DNA of 9,861 nucleotides from the NCBI GenBank assembly GCA_017519685.1, contig JAFWRV010000324.1:1-9861 (forward strand). The letters are read 5' to 3'. Made by a program: the position numbers and the translations under genes. Positions 1 to 6,296 of the stretch are shown piece by piece (the first letter of the stretch is position 1; each line of letters starts with the position of its first letter). Source of the DNA: Clostridia bacterium. Its GTDB lineage: Bacteria > Bacillota > Clostridia > Oscillospirales > Acutalibacteraceae. Below the pieces are notes generated by a model. It was given only the letters and a program-made list of their open reading frames with translations. It searched no databases and was not told the DNA's origin.

Positions 1-237
1 CTCAAGCCCAACCTGCCACACATCCGGCATCTTTTTGCATATCTGCCAGCTTCCTCCGCCTGAATTTGAGCGGTTGTATATCGCGTGCGGATTGAACCAG
101 AGTTTGTTTTCCTTTGGAGTTTTCCAGATGACCTGGGGATCGGGACGGATAAGGATAATATCCTTCCACCGTTCGAGCCGCTCCCCTTCGGAGCAGTCTA
201 TCAGTTCATAGTCTTTCCAGTTGTCGTAAAATCTCAT
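1..237 (-). CDS. Class I SAM-dependent methyltransferase, RlmI-like (N-terminal 79 codons, cut by window edge)
   Basis: An open frame runs from an ATG at 237 to the window edge with no stop, giving 79 residues that begin MRFYDNWKDYELIDCSEGER. Further on it reads LERWKDIILIRPDPQVIW and then a glycine-rich GGGSW segment. This resembles the N-terminal part of the RlmI-like methyltransferases (Methyltrans_SAM family) that Clostridia often carry as full proteins of roughly 280-300 residues. The SAM-binding Rossmann motifs should lie beyond the edge and cannot be checked here. The start follows the ruvB stop by 11 nt and has a GGAG ribosome binding site six bases upstream, so it is the next gene of the ruv operon. 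Members of this superfamily methylate 23S rRNA cytosine or related targets. The substrate of this protein is not shown by the sequence. Confidence 0.7.
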   Translation of the reverse strand, partial: MRFYDNWKDYELIDCSEGERLERWKDIILIRPDPQVIWKTPKENKLWFNPHAIYNRSNSGGGSWQICKKMPDVWQVGLE

Positions 238-248
238 AAATGTCTCCG

Positions 249-1280
249 TCAGACATCCAGTCTCTGCTGACCCGGCATGGGTATTCCGAGATGAGCATAT
301 CCCGCGGGCGTAACGCATCTGCCCCTGGGTGTGCGGGAAAGGAATCCTATCTGCATCAGATAAGGTTCGTAAACGTCTTCTATCGTCACGGCTTCTTCGC
401 CTATCGCCGCCGCTATCGTTTCAAGGCCGACAGGACCGCCGTTGTAATTTCTTATCATCGAGGTCAGTATCAGTCTGTCGATTGAGTCAAGGCCGAGAGC
501 GTCAACCTCCATCTTTGAAAGAGCGGTGCACGCCGCCTCCTTCGTTATCGAACCGTCTCCGCCTATCTGGGCGAAGTCTCTCGCGCGTTTGAGAAATCTG
601 TTCGCTATTCTCGGAGTTCCTCTCGAGCGGGAAGCGATTTCATTCGCGCCGTCCGGCTCAATGCCTATTCCGAGAATGCCCGCAGAACGGTTGACTATCT
701 GAGCGAGTTCCCCGGTCGTGTACATCTCAAGTCTGAATATCACGCCGAATCTGTCGCGCAGAGGAGCGGAAAGCTGACCGGCTCTTGTGGTCGCGCCGAC
801 AAGCGTGAATCTGTTGAGGTCAAGACGTATCGAGCGCGCCGAAGGGCCTTTGCCTATGATGATGTCGAGCTCGTTGTCTTCCATCGCGGGATAGAGGACC
901 TCCTCAACTGACCTTGAAAGGCGGTGGATTTCATCGATGAACAGCACATCGCCCTCGCTTAAATTGGTCAGCAGCGCCGCAAGGTCACCCGGCTTTTCTA
1001 TTGCCGGTCCGCTCGTCACCCTGAAATTTACTCCCATCTCGTTAGCTATGATGCCCGCGAGAGTTGTCTTTCCGAGTCCCGGAGGGCCGTAAAGCAAAAC
1101 GTGGTCGAGGGGCTCGCCTCTCTGACGCGCCGCCTGAATATATACCGAAAGATTTTCCTTGACCTTTTCCTGGCCTATATAGTCATCAAGGACTTTCGGG
1201 CGCAGACTGAGTTCTGTTTCGCTGTCTTCCGATGAAGAAAACTCCGCGCCGACAAATCTGCTCTCATAATCGGTTTCCAT
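249..1280 (-). CDS. ruvB: Holliday junction branch migration ATPase RuvB
   Basis: RuvB is the AAA+ motor that drives branch migration of Holliday junctions as hexameric rings flanking a RuvA-bound crossover. The 343-residue product has the family's usual length. Visible motifs are Walker A GPPGLGKT (65-72), Walker B with DEIH (116-119), sensor 1 GATTRAG (162-168), the arginine-finger segment LRDRFG (174-179), and sensor 2 GTPRIANR (221-228). The C-terminal winged-helix DNA-binding domain ends in a typical [17 protein letters not shown] segment (305-321). The ATG start has an excellent GGAGG site that abuts the ruvA stop, and the gap to ruvA is 11 nt. Family assignment is essentially certain; the function is inferred from the family. 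Confidence 0.98.
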   Translation of the reverse strand: METDYESRFVGAEFSSSEDSETELSLRPKVLDDYIGQEKVKENLSVYIQAARQRGEPLDHVLLYGPPGLGKTTLAGIIANEMGVNFRVTSGPAIEKPGDLAALLTNLSEGDVLFIDEIHRLSRSVEEVLYPAMEDNELDIIIGKGPSARSIRLDLNRFTLVGATTRAGQLSAPLRDRFGVIFRLEMYTTGELAQIVNRSAGILGIGIEPDGANEIASRSRGTPRIANRFLKRARDFAQIGGDGSITKEAACTALSKMEVDALGLDSIDRLILTSMIRNYNGGPVGLETIAAAIGEEAVTIEDVYEPYLMQIGFLSRTPRGRCVTPAGYAHLGIPMPGQQRLDV

Positions 1281-1291
1281 TTATTTCCTCC

Positions 1292-1900
1292 TCAGAGTTT
1301 CTTGGCAAGCGATGCAAGCGCTTTCTTTATCATTTCTTCCGTTGAAAGATTTCCGTCAAGTTTGCCCACGGCAATACCCGCCTCGCTCCTGCTGTAACCG
1401 AGCATAACGAGCGCGTTGACGGCATCCTCGCCTGCATAACTGACTTTTGACTTTTTGACCGCCGCGATATTCTCAGCCGCCTCGTATGAGCCGGCGAACA
1501 TATCGGTCTTGCCCTTGAGCTCAAGCACAATCCTGTTCGCTATTTTCGCTCCGACTCCCTGAGCGGCGGTTATCGCTCTTGAATCGTCGCCCGCGATGGC
1601 GACGGCAAGCTGCTCAGGCGTCAGCGCGGAAAGAACGGCAAGCGCCGCTTTCGGTCCGACTCCCGAAACGCCTATCAGCATTTTGAAGCAGTCCAGCTCG
1701 GTTTTATCGGCAAATCCGAAAAGATCCAGCGCGTCCTCGCGGACACTCAGATATGTGTAAACCGTCATGCTCTCGCCGGCGGGGCTGCATTTTCTCAATG
1801 TATTCGCGGTTGTATTCAGATAAAACGCGACTCCGTTGCAGTCGAGCGCGAGGGCGTTTTCACCTGTGAACACAACATTTCCCGTGATACTGTAAAACAT
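1292..1900 (-). CDS. ruvA: Holliday junction DNA helicase subunit RuvA
   Basis: RuvA is the junction-binding subunit of RuvAB: a tetramer grips the four-way DNA and loads RuvB. The 202-residue sequence shows the three expected domains. An N-terminal OB fold (about 1-65) contains the acidic pin at E55-D56 within VREDALDLFGF. Two helix-hairpin-helix motifs follow, GVSGVGPKAA (77-86) and AQGVGAKIANRI (113-124). After a variable linker comes the RuvB-binding domain III (about 157-202, DAVNALVMLGYSRSEA). The start lies 3 nt after the ruvC stop, and its ribosome binding site AGAGAGGAT sits inside the last codons of ruvC, so the two are probably translationally coupled. Confidence 0.98.
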   Translation of the reverse strand: MFYSITGNVVFTGENALALDCNGVAFYLNTTANTLRKCSPAGESMTVYTYLSVREDALDLFGFADKTELDCFKMLIGVSGVGPKAALAVLSALTPEQLAVAIAGDDSRAITAAQGVGAKIANRIVLELKGKTDMFAGSYEAAENIAAVKKSKVSYAGEDAVNALVMLGYSRSEAGIAVGKLDGNLSTEEMIKKALASLAKKL

Positions 1901-1903
1901 ATT

Positions 1904-2401
1904 TTATCCTCTCTTTAAAGCGCCCAGTCTTGAACCCGCGCTGTGGCAGTGGCAGATTGCCATCGCAAGCGCGTCGGCGGCATCGTCGGGCTTCGGTATT
2001 TTTTCGAGATTGAGCAGAATTCTTGTCATCTCCTGAACCTGCTTCTTTTCGGCTCTGCCGTATCCGACAACGCTCTGCTTGACCTGAAGCGGCGTGTATT
2101 CAAAAACCGGGATGTTGTTTTTGCACGCGGCAAGGACAAGCACGCCCCTCGCCTGCGCAACATCTATCGCCGTCTTCTGGTTGGTGTTGAAAAACAGCTT
2201 TTCCATCGCCACGGCGTCAAGCGGATATTTTGATATGAGCGCGTTGACATCGTCATATATCTTTTCAAGTCTTTCATTGAACGGCGTGCCCGCATCGGTC
2301 AGAACCGCTCCGTATTCAAGCATTCGGAATTTATTGTCTTTGTATTCGACCACACCGCAGCCAACTATCGCATAGCCGGGATCTATTCCCAGAACAATCA
2401 T
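1904..2401 (-). CDS. ruvC: Crossover junction endodeoxyribonuclease RuvC
   Basis: RuvC is the dimeric resolvase that nicks Holliday junctions symmetrically, using two metal ions in an RNase H fold. The 165 residues match the usual length. The acidic catalytic set is visible: D7 in LGIDPGY, E67 in VAMEKLFF, and D140 with D143 in PDDAADALAMAICH. The conserved NTNQKTAIDVAQARGV stretch (72-87) is present. Its ATG overlaps the stop codon of der by the ATGA arrangement, and only a weak purine-rich AAAGAAG lies upstream. Translation therefore probably depends on ribosomes finishing der. It belongs to the contiguous ruvC-ruvA-ruvB group, so all three parts of the resolvasome are made together. Confidence 0.98.
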   Translation of the reverse strand: MIVLGIDPGYAIVGCGVVEYKDNKFRMLEYGAVLTDAGTPFNERLEKIYDDVNALISKYPLDAVAMEKLFFNTNQKTAIDVAQARGVLVLAACKNNIPVFEYTPLQVKQSVVGYGRAEKKQVQEMTRILLNLEKIPKPDDAADALAMAICHCHSAGSRLGALKRG

Positions 2402-3726
2402 TTCTTCTTTGACTCTCTTTCTCTGATTACCATTCTCGTAGGCGTTCCCTCAAGGCCGAAAACCTCTCTGATACGGTTATCGATATAGCGCTGATAACTG
2501 TAATGGAAAAGCTCGGCGCTGTTGACAAACATAATGAATGTCGGCGGTCTTGTGGATGCCTGCGTCATATAATAAATTTTCAGGCGTCTGCCTTTATCCG
2601 AAGGCGGCTGAACTCTCGCCGTCGCGTCCGCGAGAACCTCATTGAGCTTTCCTGTTGAAATCCTCATGGCGTTCTGGGTATCGACAAATTTTATAAGCTC
2701 AAAAAGACGGTTTATGCGGATACCTTCTTTTGCCGAGATGAAGATAATCGGAGCGTAACTCATAAACGCGAAATCATTCATCAGCTTTTTGCGCTCCGCG
2801 TCCATTGTTCTGCCGTCTTTCTCAACCGCGTCCCATTTGTTGACCGCGATTATGCAGCCCTTTCCCATCTCGTGGGCAATGCCCGCAACCTTGGAATCCT
2901 GCTCGGTGAAGCCCTCGGTGGCGTCAATCATAATCACGCAGACCTGCGCTCTCTCAACCGCCATTCTCGCCCTTATAACCGAGTATTTTTCTATCTGGTC
3001 GTAAACCTTGCTTTTTCTGCGCAGTCCCGCGGTATCAATGAAAATGAATTTTCCGTATTCGTTTTCAACGAGCGAATCGGTCGCGTCGCGTGTCGTTCCG
3101 GCGATGTCCGACACTATCATCCTGTTTTCGCCGAGCACGGCGTTGACGAGCGACGATTTGCCGACATTCGGTTTTCCTATAACGGCAACCCTGACCGCGT
3201 CCTCTCCTTCTTCCGACTCGCCGGGCTCATCGGGCAAATATTTCAGCACCTCGTCGAGCATATCGCCCGTGCCGTGGCCGTGAACGGATGAAATCGCTAT
3301 CGGGTCTCCGAGTCCGAGATTGTAAAACTCATAGAAATCCGGCGGAAGCTCGCCTATTGAATCGACTTTGTTGACAACAAGGACAACCGGCTTTCCGCTC
3401 TTCTGAAGAATTGAGGCGACCTCCATATCCGTTGCCACAACGCCTGTGCGTATATCCGTAACGAAGATGATGACGTCGGCGCTGTCAATGGCAAGCTGCG
3501 CCTGCCTCTGCATCTGCTGAAGAATAATATCGTCGCTTGCCAGCTCGATACCGCCGGTATCAATCAGCATAAAGCGTCTGCCGAGCCACTCGCATTCGCC
3601 GTAAATCCTGTCTCTCGTGACACCGGGGGTGTCATCGACAATGGCGATTCTCTGACCCGTCAGTTTATTGAATAGCGTTGACTTGCCCACATTGGGCCTG
3701 CCTATTATCGCTGCTACGTTTGCCAT
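2398..3726 (-). CDS. der: Ribosome assembly GTPase Der (EngA)
   Basis: Der is an essential GTPase with two tandem G domains that helps mature the 50S ribosomal subunit. The 442-residue product shows the first G domain with GRPNVGKS (9-16), DTGG (56-59) and NKVD (119-122). After an acidic linker (about 166-176) the second has GKPNVGKS (184-191), DTAG (231-234), NKWD (296-299) and SAK (331-333). A KH-like C-terminal domain (about 350-442) ends in a lysine-rich tail. The start is 7 nt after the stop of the DUF512 gene, with a GTGAGGT binding site that overlaps that stop. All GTP-binding motifs look intact. Confidence 0.98.
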   Translation of the reverse strand: MANVAAIIGRPNVGKSTLFNKLTGQRIAIVDDTPGVTRDRIYGECEWLGRRFMLIDTGGIELASDDIILQQMQRQAQLAIDSADVIIFVTDIRTGVVATDMEVASILQKSGKPVVLVVNKVDSIGELPPDFYEFYNLGLGDPIAISSVHGHGTGDMLDEVLKYLPDEPGESEEGEDAVRVAVIGKPNVGKSSLVNAVLGENRMIVSDIAGTTRDATDSLVENEYGKFIFIDTAGLRRKSKVYDQIEKYSVIRARMAVERAQVCVIMIDATEGFTEQDSKVAGIAHEMGKGCIIAVNKWDAVEKDGRTMDAERKKLMNDFAFMSYAPIIFISAKEGIRINRLFELIKFVDTQNAMRISTGKLNEVLADATARVQPPSDKGRRLKIYYMTQASTRPPTFIMFVNSAELFHYSYQRYIDNRIREVFGLEGTPTRMVIRERESKKK

Positions 3727-3733
3727 ATTAACC

Positions 3734-5041
3734 TCACTGTTCTCCGATGAACGAACTCAGAAGGTCTGCCCCTCCCGGCCCGTTCTGCGTGATTTTTGCT
3801 CCTGTCTTTTCCGAAAGCTCGTCAACGGTCATATTGTCGAGGAACATATCTCCCTCGCTTCTGAGACAGTTGGGCGGGATTATCAGCTCCTCTCCGATTT
3901 CGGCGTCCTTCAGGGTATATACAATATCTCCCCCGGTTATGAGCCCCGATACCGTGATGCTTTCTCCGAAAAGCCTGTTTTTGACTTCGTAAACATCTAT
4001 CTTTAATTTTTTTATCTTCTCTTCCGCCATGGCGGCAAGTTCTTTCATAAGCGGAAACGCCGCGGTACCCGTTACGAGCGAAACGTGCCTGTCAAGCTCC
4101 GTTATATCGCACTCATCAAGCGCTTCAATGAACTCATCGCGAAGCAGTGTCCACATTCCGACTCCGTTTTCAAGCTGCGGAAAATCGCCGTGATACTCCG
4201 CGGACGGCATCGGACGCTGAGCGTAGATATAGAATTCATCCGCCGCGTAGGCGACACCCTTGCCTCCGGACTCCCTGTCCTCGCGGTTGAGACGGTCGAT
4301 TGTGTCGATAACCTCTCCCGCGGTTTCCTTTGTGTAGGGTTTCAGCGGATAAAGCTTTTCCCTGTGCTTTGAAAGGCCGACGGGAACACAGGCGACGCTT
4401 TCTATATTCTCTCCGAGTCTGAACAGCTCGCGCAGTGAATATTCAAGCTCGCTGCCGTCATTTATACCGGGGCAGAGCACAAGCTGCGCGTTGACCTTGA
4501 TTCCGTTTTCGGTAAATTTCTTTATATATTTCAGGCACTCTCCGGAACGGGGGTTTTTCATCATCATTACACGGAGTTCCGGATTCATGGTATGAACGGA
4601 AATATTGACGGGACTTATATGCATACGGATTATACGCTCAACCTCGGCGTCGTCGAGATTGGTCAGGGTGACATAGTTGCCGAAAAGAAACGAAAGGCGG
4701 GAATCGTCGTCCTTGAAATAAAGACTGTCCCTGAGTCCTTCGGGAAGCTGATCCACAAAGCAGAAAATACATTTGTTGGTGCAGGAATGCTGTTTATCCA
4801 TCAGGTAGGTTTCAAACTCAAGCCCGATATCATCGGACTCATCCTTCCTGATGATGACAATCCTGCCCTTTCCGCCGCCGCTTTTCAACGATATTATCAC
4901 CTTTTTATCCTTGAGGTAAAACTGATAGTCGAGCACGTCATTGATTTCGTGACCGTTAATCGAAACGAGCGTATCGCCCGCGGAAATGCCCTTGGCTTCA
5001 GCTTTACTGCCTGATTCAACAGACTTGATTCTGACCGACAC
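3734..5041 (-). CDS. PDZ - radical-SAM-like - DUF512 protein of unknown function
   Basis: First gene of the leftward operon, 435 residues from the preferred GTG start. An N-terminal PDZ-like domain (about 1-65, SKAEAKGISAGDTLVSINGHEI) is followed by a CxxxCxxC cluster (C87, C91, C94, within CTNKCIFCFVDQLP), the form expected for a radical-SAM 4Fe-4S site. Then comes the conserved RLSFLFGNYVTLTN segment. The C-terminal DUF512 region carries ADEFYIYA, NGVGM, a glycine-rich NRLFGESITVSGLITGGDI and FLDNMT. No signal peptide or membrane segment is seen, so it is probably cytoplasmic. Relatives are widespread in Clostridia, often next to der. I know of no established reaction, so any link to ribosome or cofactor biology is only suggested by the neighbour. 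A TTG six bases upstream is less likely as the start because it touches the GGGAGG site. Confidence 0.9.
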   Translation of the reverse strand: MSVRIKSVESGSKAEAKGISAGDTLVSINGHEINDVLDYQFYLKDKKVIISLKSGGGKGRIVIIRKDESDDIGLEFETYLMDKQHSCTNKCIFCFVDQLPEGLRDSLYFKDDDSRLSFLFGNYVTLTNLDDAEVERIIRMHISPVNISVHTMNPELRVMMMKNPRSGECLKYIKKFTENGIKVNAQLVLCPGINDGSELEYSLRELFRLGENIESVACVPVGLSKHREKLYPLKPYTKETAGEVIDTIDRLNREDRESGGKGVAYAADEFYIYAQRPMPSAEYHGDFPQLENGVGMWTLLRDEFIEALDECDITELDRHVSLVTGTAAFPLMKELAAMAEEKIKKLKIDVYEVKNRLFGESITVSGLITGGDIVYTLKDAEIGEELIIPPNCLRSEGDMFLDNMTVDELSEKTGAKITQNGPGGADLLSSFIGEQ

Positions 5042-5047
5042 GCGCAA

Positions 5048-5053
5048 CCTCCC
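5048..5053 (-). promoter_or_regulatory. Ribosome binding site deciding the DUF512-gene start
   Basis: On the minus strand GGGAGG lies here. It directly touches an in-frame TTG at 5047 (zero spacing) but is six bases from the in-frame GTG at 5041, which is ideal. This favours the GTG and a product two residues shorter. Confidence 0.75.
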
Positions 5054-5064
5054 GATAGTAATCC

Positions 5065-5092
5065 ATTATAATTAAAAATCAGTATATCACAA
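5065..5092 (-). promoter_or_regulatory. Putative sigma-A promoter of the DUF512-der-ruvCAB operon
   Basis: On the minus strand a perfect TATAAT (-10, 5070-5065) stands 16 bases downstream of TTGTGA (-35, 5092-5087, 4 of 6 matches to consensus). The sequence upstream is very AT-rich. Transcription would begin near 5058, leaving a leader of only about 17 bases before the GTG start. It is the only good promoter I see for the six leftward genes. Confidence 0.65.
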
Positions 5093-5165
5093 ATATAAAA
5101 TAAAATATACAGAAATTTTATTTATTATAAAAAAATTTACATTTCAAAATATTCCGCGTTTTACC

Positions 5166-5177
5166 ATTGTTAACAAT
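5166..5177. promoter_or_regulatory. 12-bp perfect palindrome, possible operator
   Basis: ATTGTTAACAAT is a perfect inverted repeat ending seven bases before the -35 box of the rsmD promoter. Its position in the divergent intergenic region would suit a dimeric regulator, but the surrounding DNA is so AT-rich that chance is possible. No regulator is encoded in the window. Confidence 0.3.
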
Positions 5178-5184
5178 TTAGTTC

Positions 5185-5214
5185 TTGACAAGTCCGCCGG
5201 TATAATGAGATAAT
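5185..5214 (+). promoter_or_regulatory. Putative sigma-A promoter of the rsmD-coaD operon (extended -10)
   Basis: Consensus TTGACA (5185-5190) is followed after 18 bases by GATAAT (5209-5214). A TG one base before it (5206-5207) forms an extended -10. Transcription would start near 5221, about 33 bases before the rsmD ATG. A TATAAT at 5201-5206 is only 10 bases from the -35, too close to pair with it, though it could act alone. Confidence 0.7.
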
Positions 5215-5241
5215 ATTATAAATATTGTTATCTTCTTTAAC

Positions 5242-5247
5242 GGGAGG
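5242..5247 (+). promoter_or_regulatory. Ribosome binding site deciding the rsmD start
   Basis: GGGAGG lies three bases from a GTG at 5251 and six bases from an ATG at 5254, both in frame. Spacing and the family's usual beginning (MRVI) favour the ATG. Confidence 0.7.
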
Positions 5248-5253
5248 CCAGTG

Positions 5254-5790
5254 ATGAGAGTAATTACCGGCACGGCAAGAGGAATGCGCCTTAAAACTCT
5301 TGAAGGCGAAACTACCAGGCCGACCTCGGAAAAAGTCAAGGAAGCCGTTTTCAGCGCCATTCAGTTTGAGACCGAAGGCAGGCATGTGCTTGATCTTTTC
5401 GCGGGCTCCGGGCAGCTGGGAATTGAGGCTCTGAGCCGCGGAGCGGCTGACGCCGTATTCGTTGACTCGGATAAAAACGCAATCAGAATAATCAGGGAAA
5501 ATGTCGAAAAGACAAAATTCACAGATAATTCCCGGATTGTTCAGACAGACGCCCTTGCATTTCTCAATATGAATGTCACAATGTTTGATATGATATTCCT
5601 CGATCCGCCTTACGCCTCGGGGCTTATGGAAAAGGTGCTTGACAAGGTGTGTGATTTCGTCACCGTAAACGGTCCCGTAATCTGTGAGCACTCCGCTTCG
5701 GATACGCTCCCCGACTCGGTGGGAAGTCTTGTAAAACAAAAGGAATACAAATACGGAAAAACCGCGGTAACCGTTTATCGAAAGGAATGA
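5254..5790 (+). CDS. rsmD: 16S rRNA (guanine966-N2)-methyltransferase RsmD
   Basis: RsmD methylates N2 of G966 in 16S rRNA using S-adenosylmethionine during small-subunit assembly. The 178-residue product begins MRVITGTARGMRL, the family's typical N-terminus. It contains TRPTSEKVKEAVF (21-33), SAM-binding motif I VLDLFAGSGQLGIEALSRGA (45-64), the acidic ribose-binding position in FVDSDKNA (69-76), and the catalytic DPPY (117-120). It is the first gene of the rightward operon and is followed after five bases by coaD, a pairing common in Firmicutes. An in-frame GTG one codon upstream is a less likely start. Confidence 0.96.
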   Translation: MRVITGTARGMRLKTLEGETTRPTSEKVKEAVFSAIQFETEGRHVLDLFAGSGQLGIEALSRGAADAVFVDSDKNAIRIIRENVEKTKFTDNSRIVQTDALAFLNMNVTMFDMIFLDPPYASGLMEKVLDKVCDFVTVNGPVICEHSASDTLPDSVGSLVKQKEYKYGKTAVTVYRKE

Positions 5791-5795
5791 TTGCC

Positions 5796-6296
5796 ATGAA
5801 AATTGCGGTCTGTCCCGGCTCTTTTGATCCGGTGACCAACGGCCACATCGACATTATCACCAGGGCAAGCAAGCTCTTTGACAAGGTCATAGTCGTTGTT
5901 ATGGTCAATTACCACAAGCCGAACAGTTATTTCACCGCCTCGGAAAGAGTGGAACTTATAAAACGCAGCATACCCGGAGATATTAAAAACTGCGAAATTG
6001 AAATGTACGGCGGACTTCTTGCGGAATACTGTGAAAAGAAGGGCGCTTCTGTTATAGTCAAAGGTCTGCGCGCCGTTTCGGATTTTGAATATGAATTTCA
6101 GCAGGCGCTTACCAACAAACAGCTCAATCCCGGAATCGAAACCCTGTTTATCACCACAGACCAGAAATATATGTTCCTGTCCTCGAGCATAGTCAAGCAG
6201 GTCAGCGAATTCGGCGGGGATATAAGGCAGTTTGTGCCGGCTCAGGTGCATGATGACATAGTAAAAAGAATAAAAGAAAGGAACAGATTTGAATGA
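5796..6296 (+). CDS. coaD: Pantetheine-phosphate adenylyltransferase (PPAT)
   Basis: CoaD transfers AMP from ATP to 4'-phosphopantetheine, the penultimate step of coenzyme A synthesis. The product has 166 residues, normal for this hexameric enzyme. It shows PGSFDPVTNGHIDII (7-21) with the TxGH nucleotidyltransferase signature T14-H17, K41 in NYHKPN, KGLRAVSDFEYEFQ (89-102), and the SSSIVK signature (129-134). Residue 89 is Lys where E. coli has Arg, a conservative change also plausible in Clostridia. I chose the ATG at 5796 because AAAGGA (5781-5786) is nine bases away and the protein then begins MKIAVCPGSF. An ATG at 5787 overlaps the rsmD stop but touches the binding site. The 3' end overlaps the next gene by ATGA. 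Confidence 0.97.
   Translation: MKIAVCPGSFDPVTNGHIDIITRASKLFDKVIVVVMVNYHKPNSYFTASERVELIKRSIPGDIKNCEIEMYGGLLAEYCEKKGASVIVKGLRAVSDFEYEFQQALTNKQLNPGIETLFITTDQKYMFLSSSIVKQVSEFGGDIRQFVPAQVHDDIVKRIKERNRFE

Noticed and set aside
85..592. Short plus-strand open frames across the start of the window
   Set aside because: They lie opposite ruvB and the RlmI-like methyltransferase, whose minus-strand readings carry conserved motifs.
5166..5177. Palindrome as a Rex (redox sensor) operator, since it contains TTGTTAA and TTAACAA
   Set aside because: As I recall the clostridial Rex site, the half sites are separated by about four bases; here they overlap, so the spacing is wrong.
5185..5206. TTGACA and TATAAT read as one promoter before rsmD
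   Set aside because: They are only 10 bases apart; the GATAAT with an extended TG, 18 bases downstream of the -35, is a better partner.
5170..5739. Long open frame (189 codons) on the minus strand opposite rsmD
   Set aside because: It lies antisense to a gene with every RsmD motif, its product resembles nothing I know, and it lacks a good ribosome binding site.
5775..6251. Open frame of 158 codons on the minus strand opposite coaD
   Set aside because: It is a mirror frame of the clearly conserved coaD, with no family features of its own.
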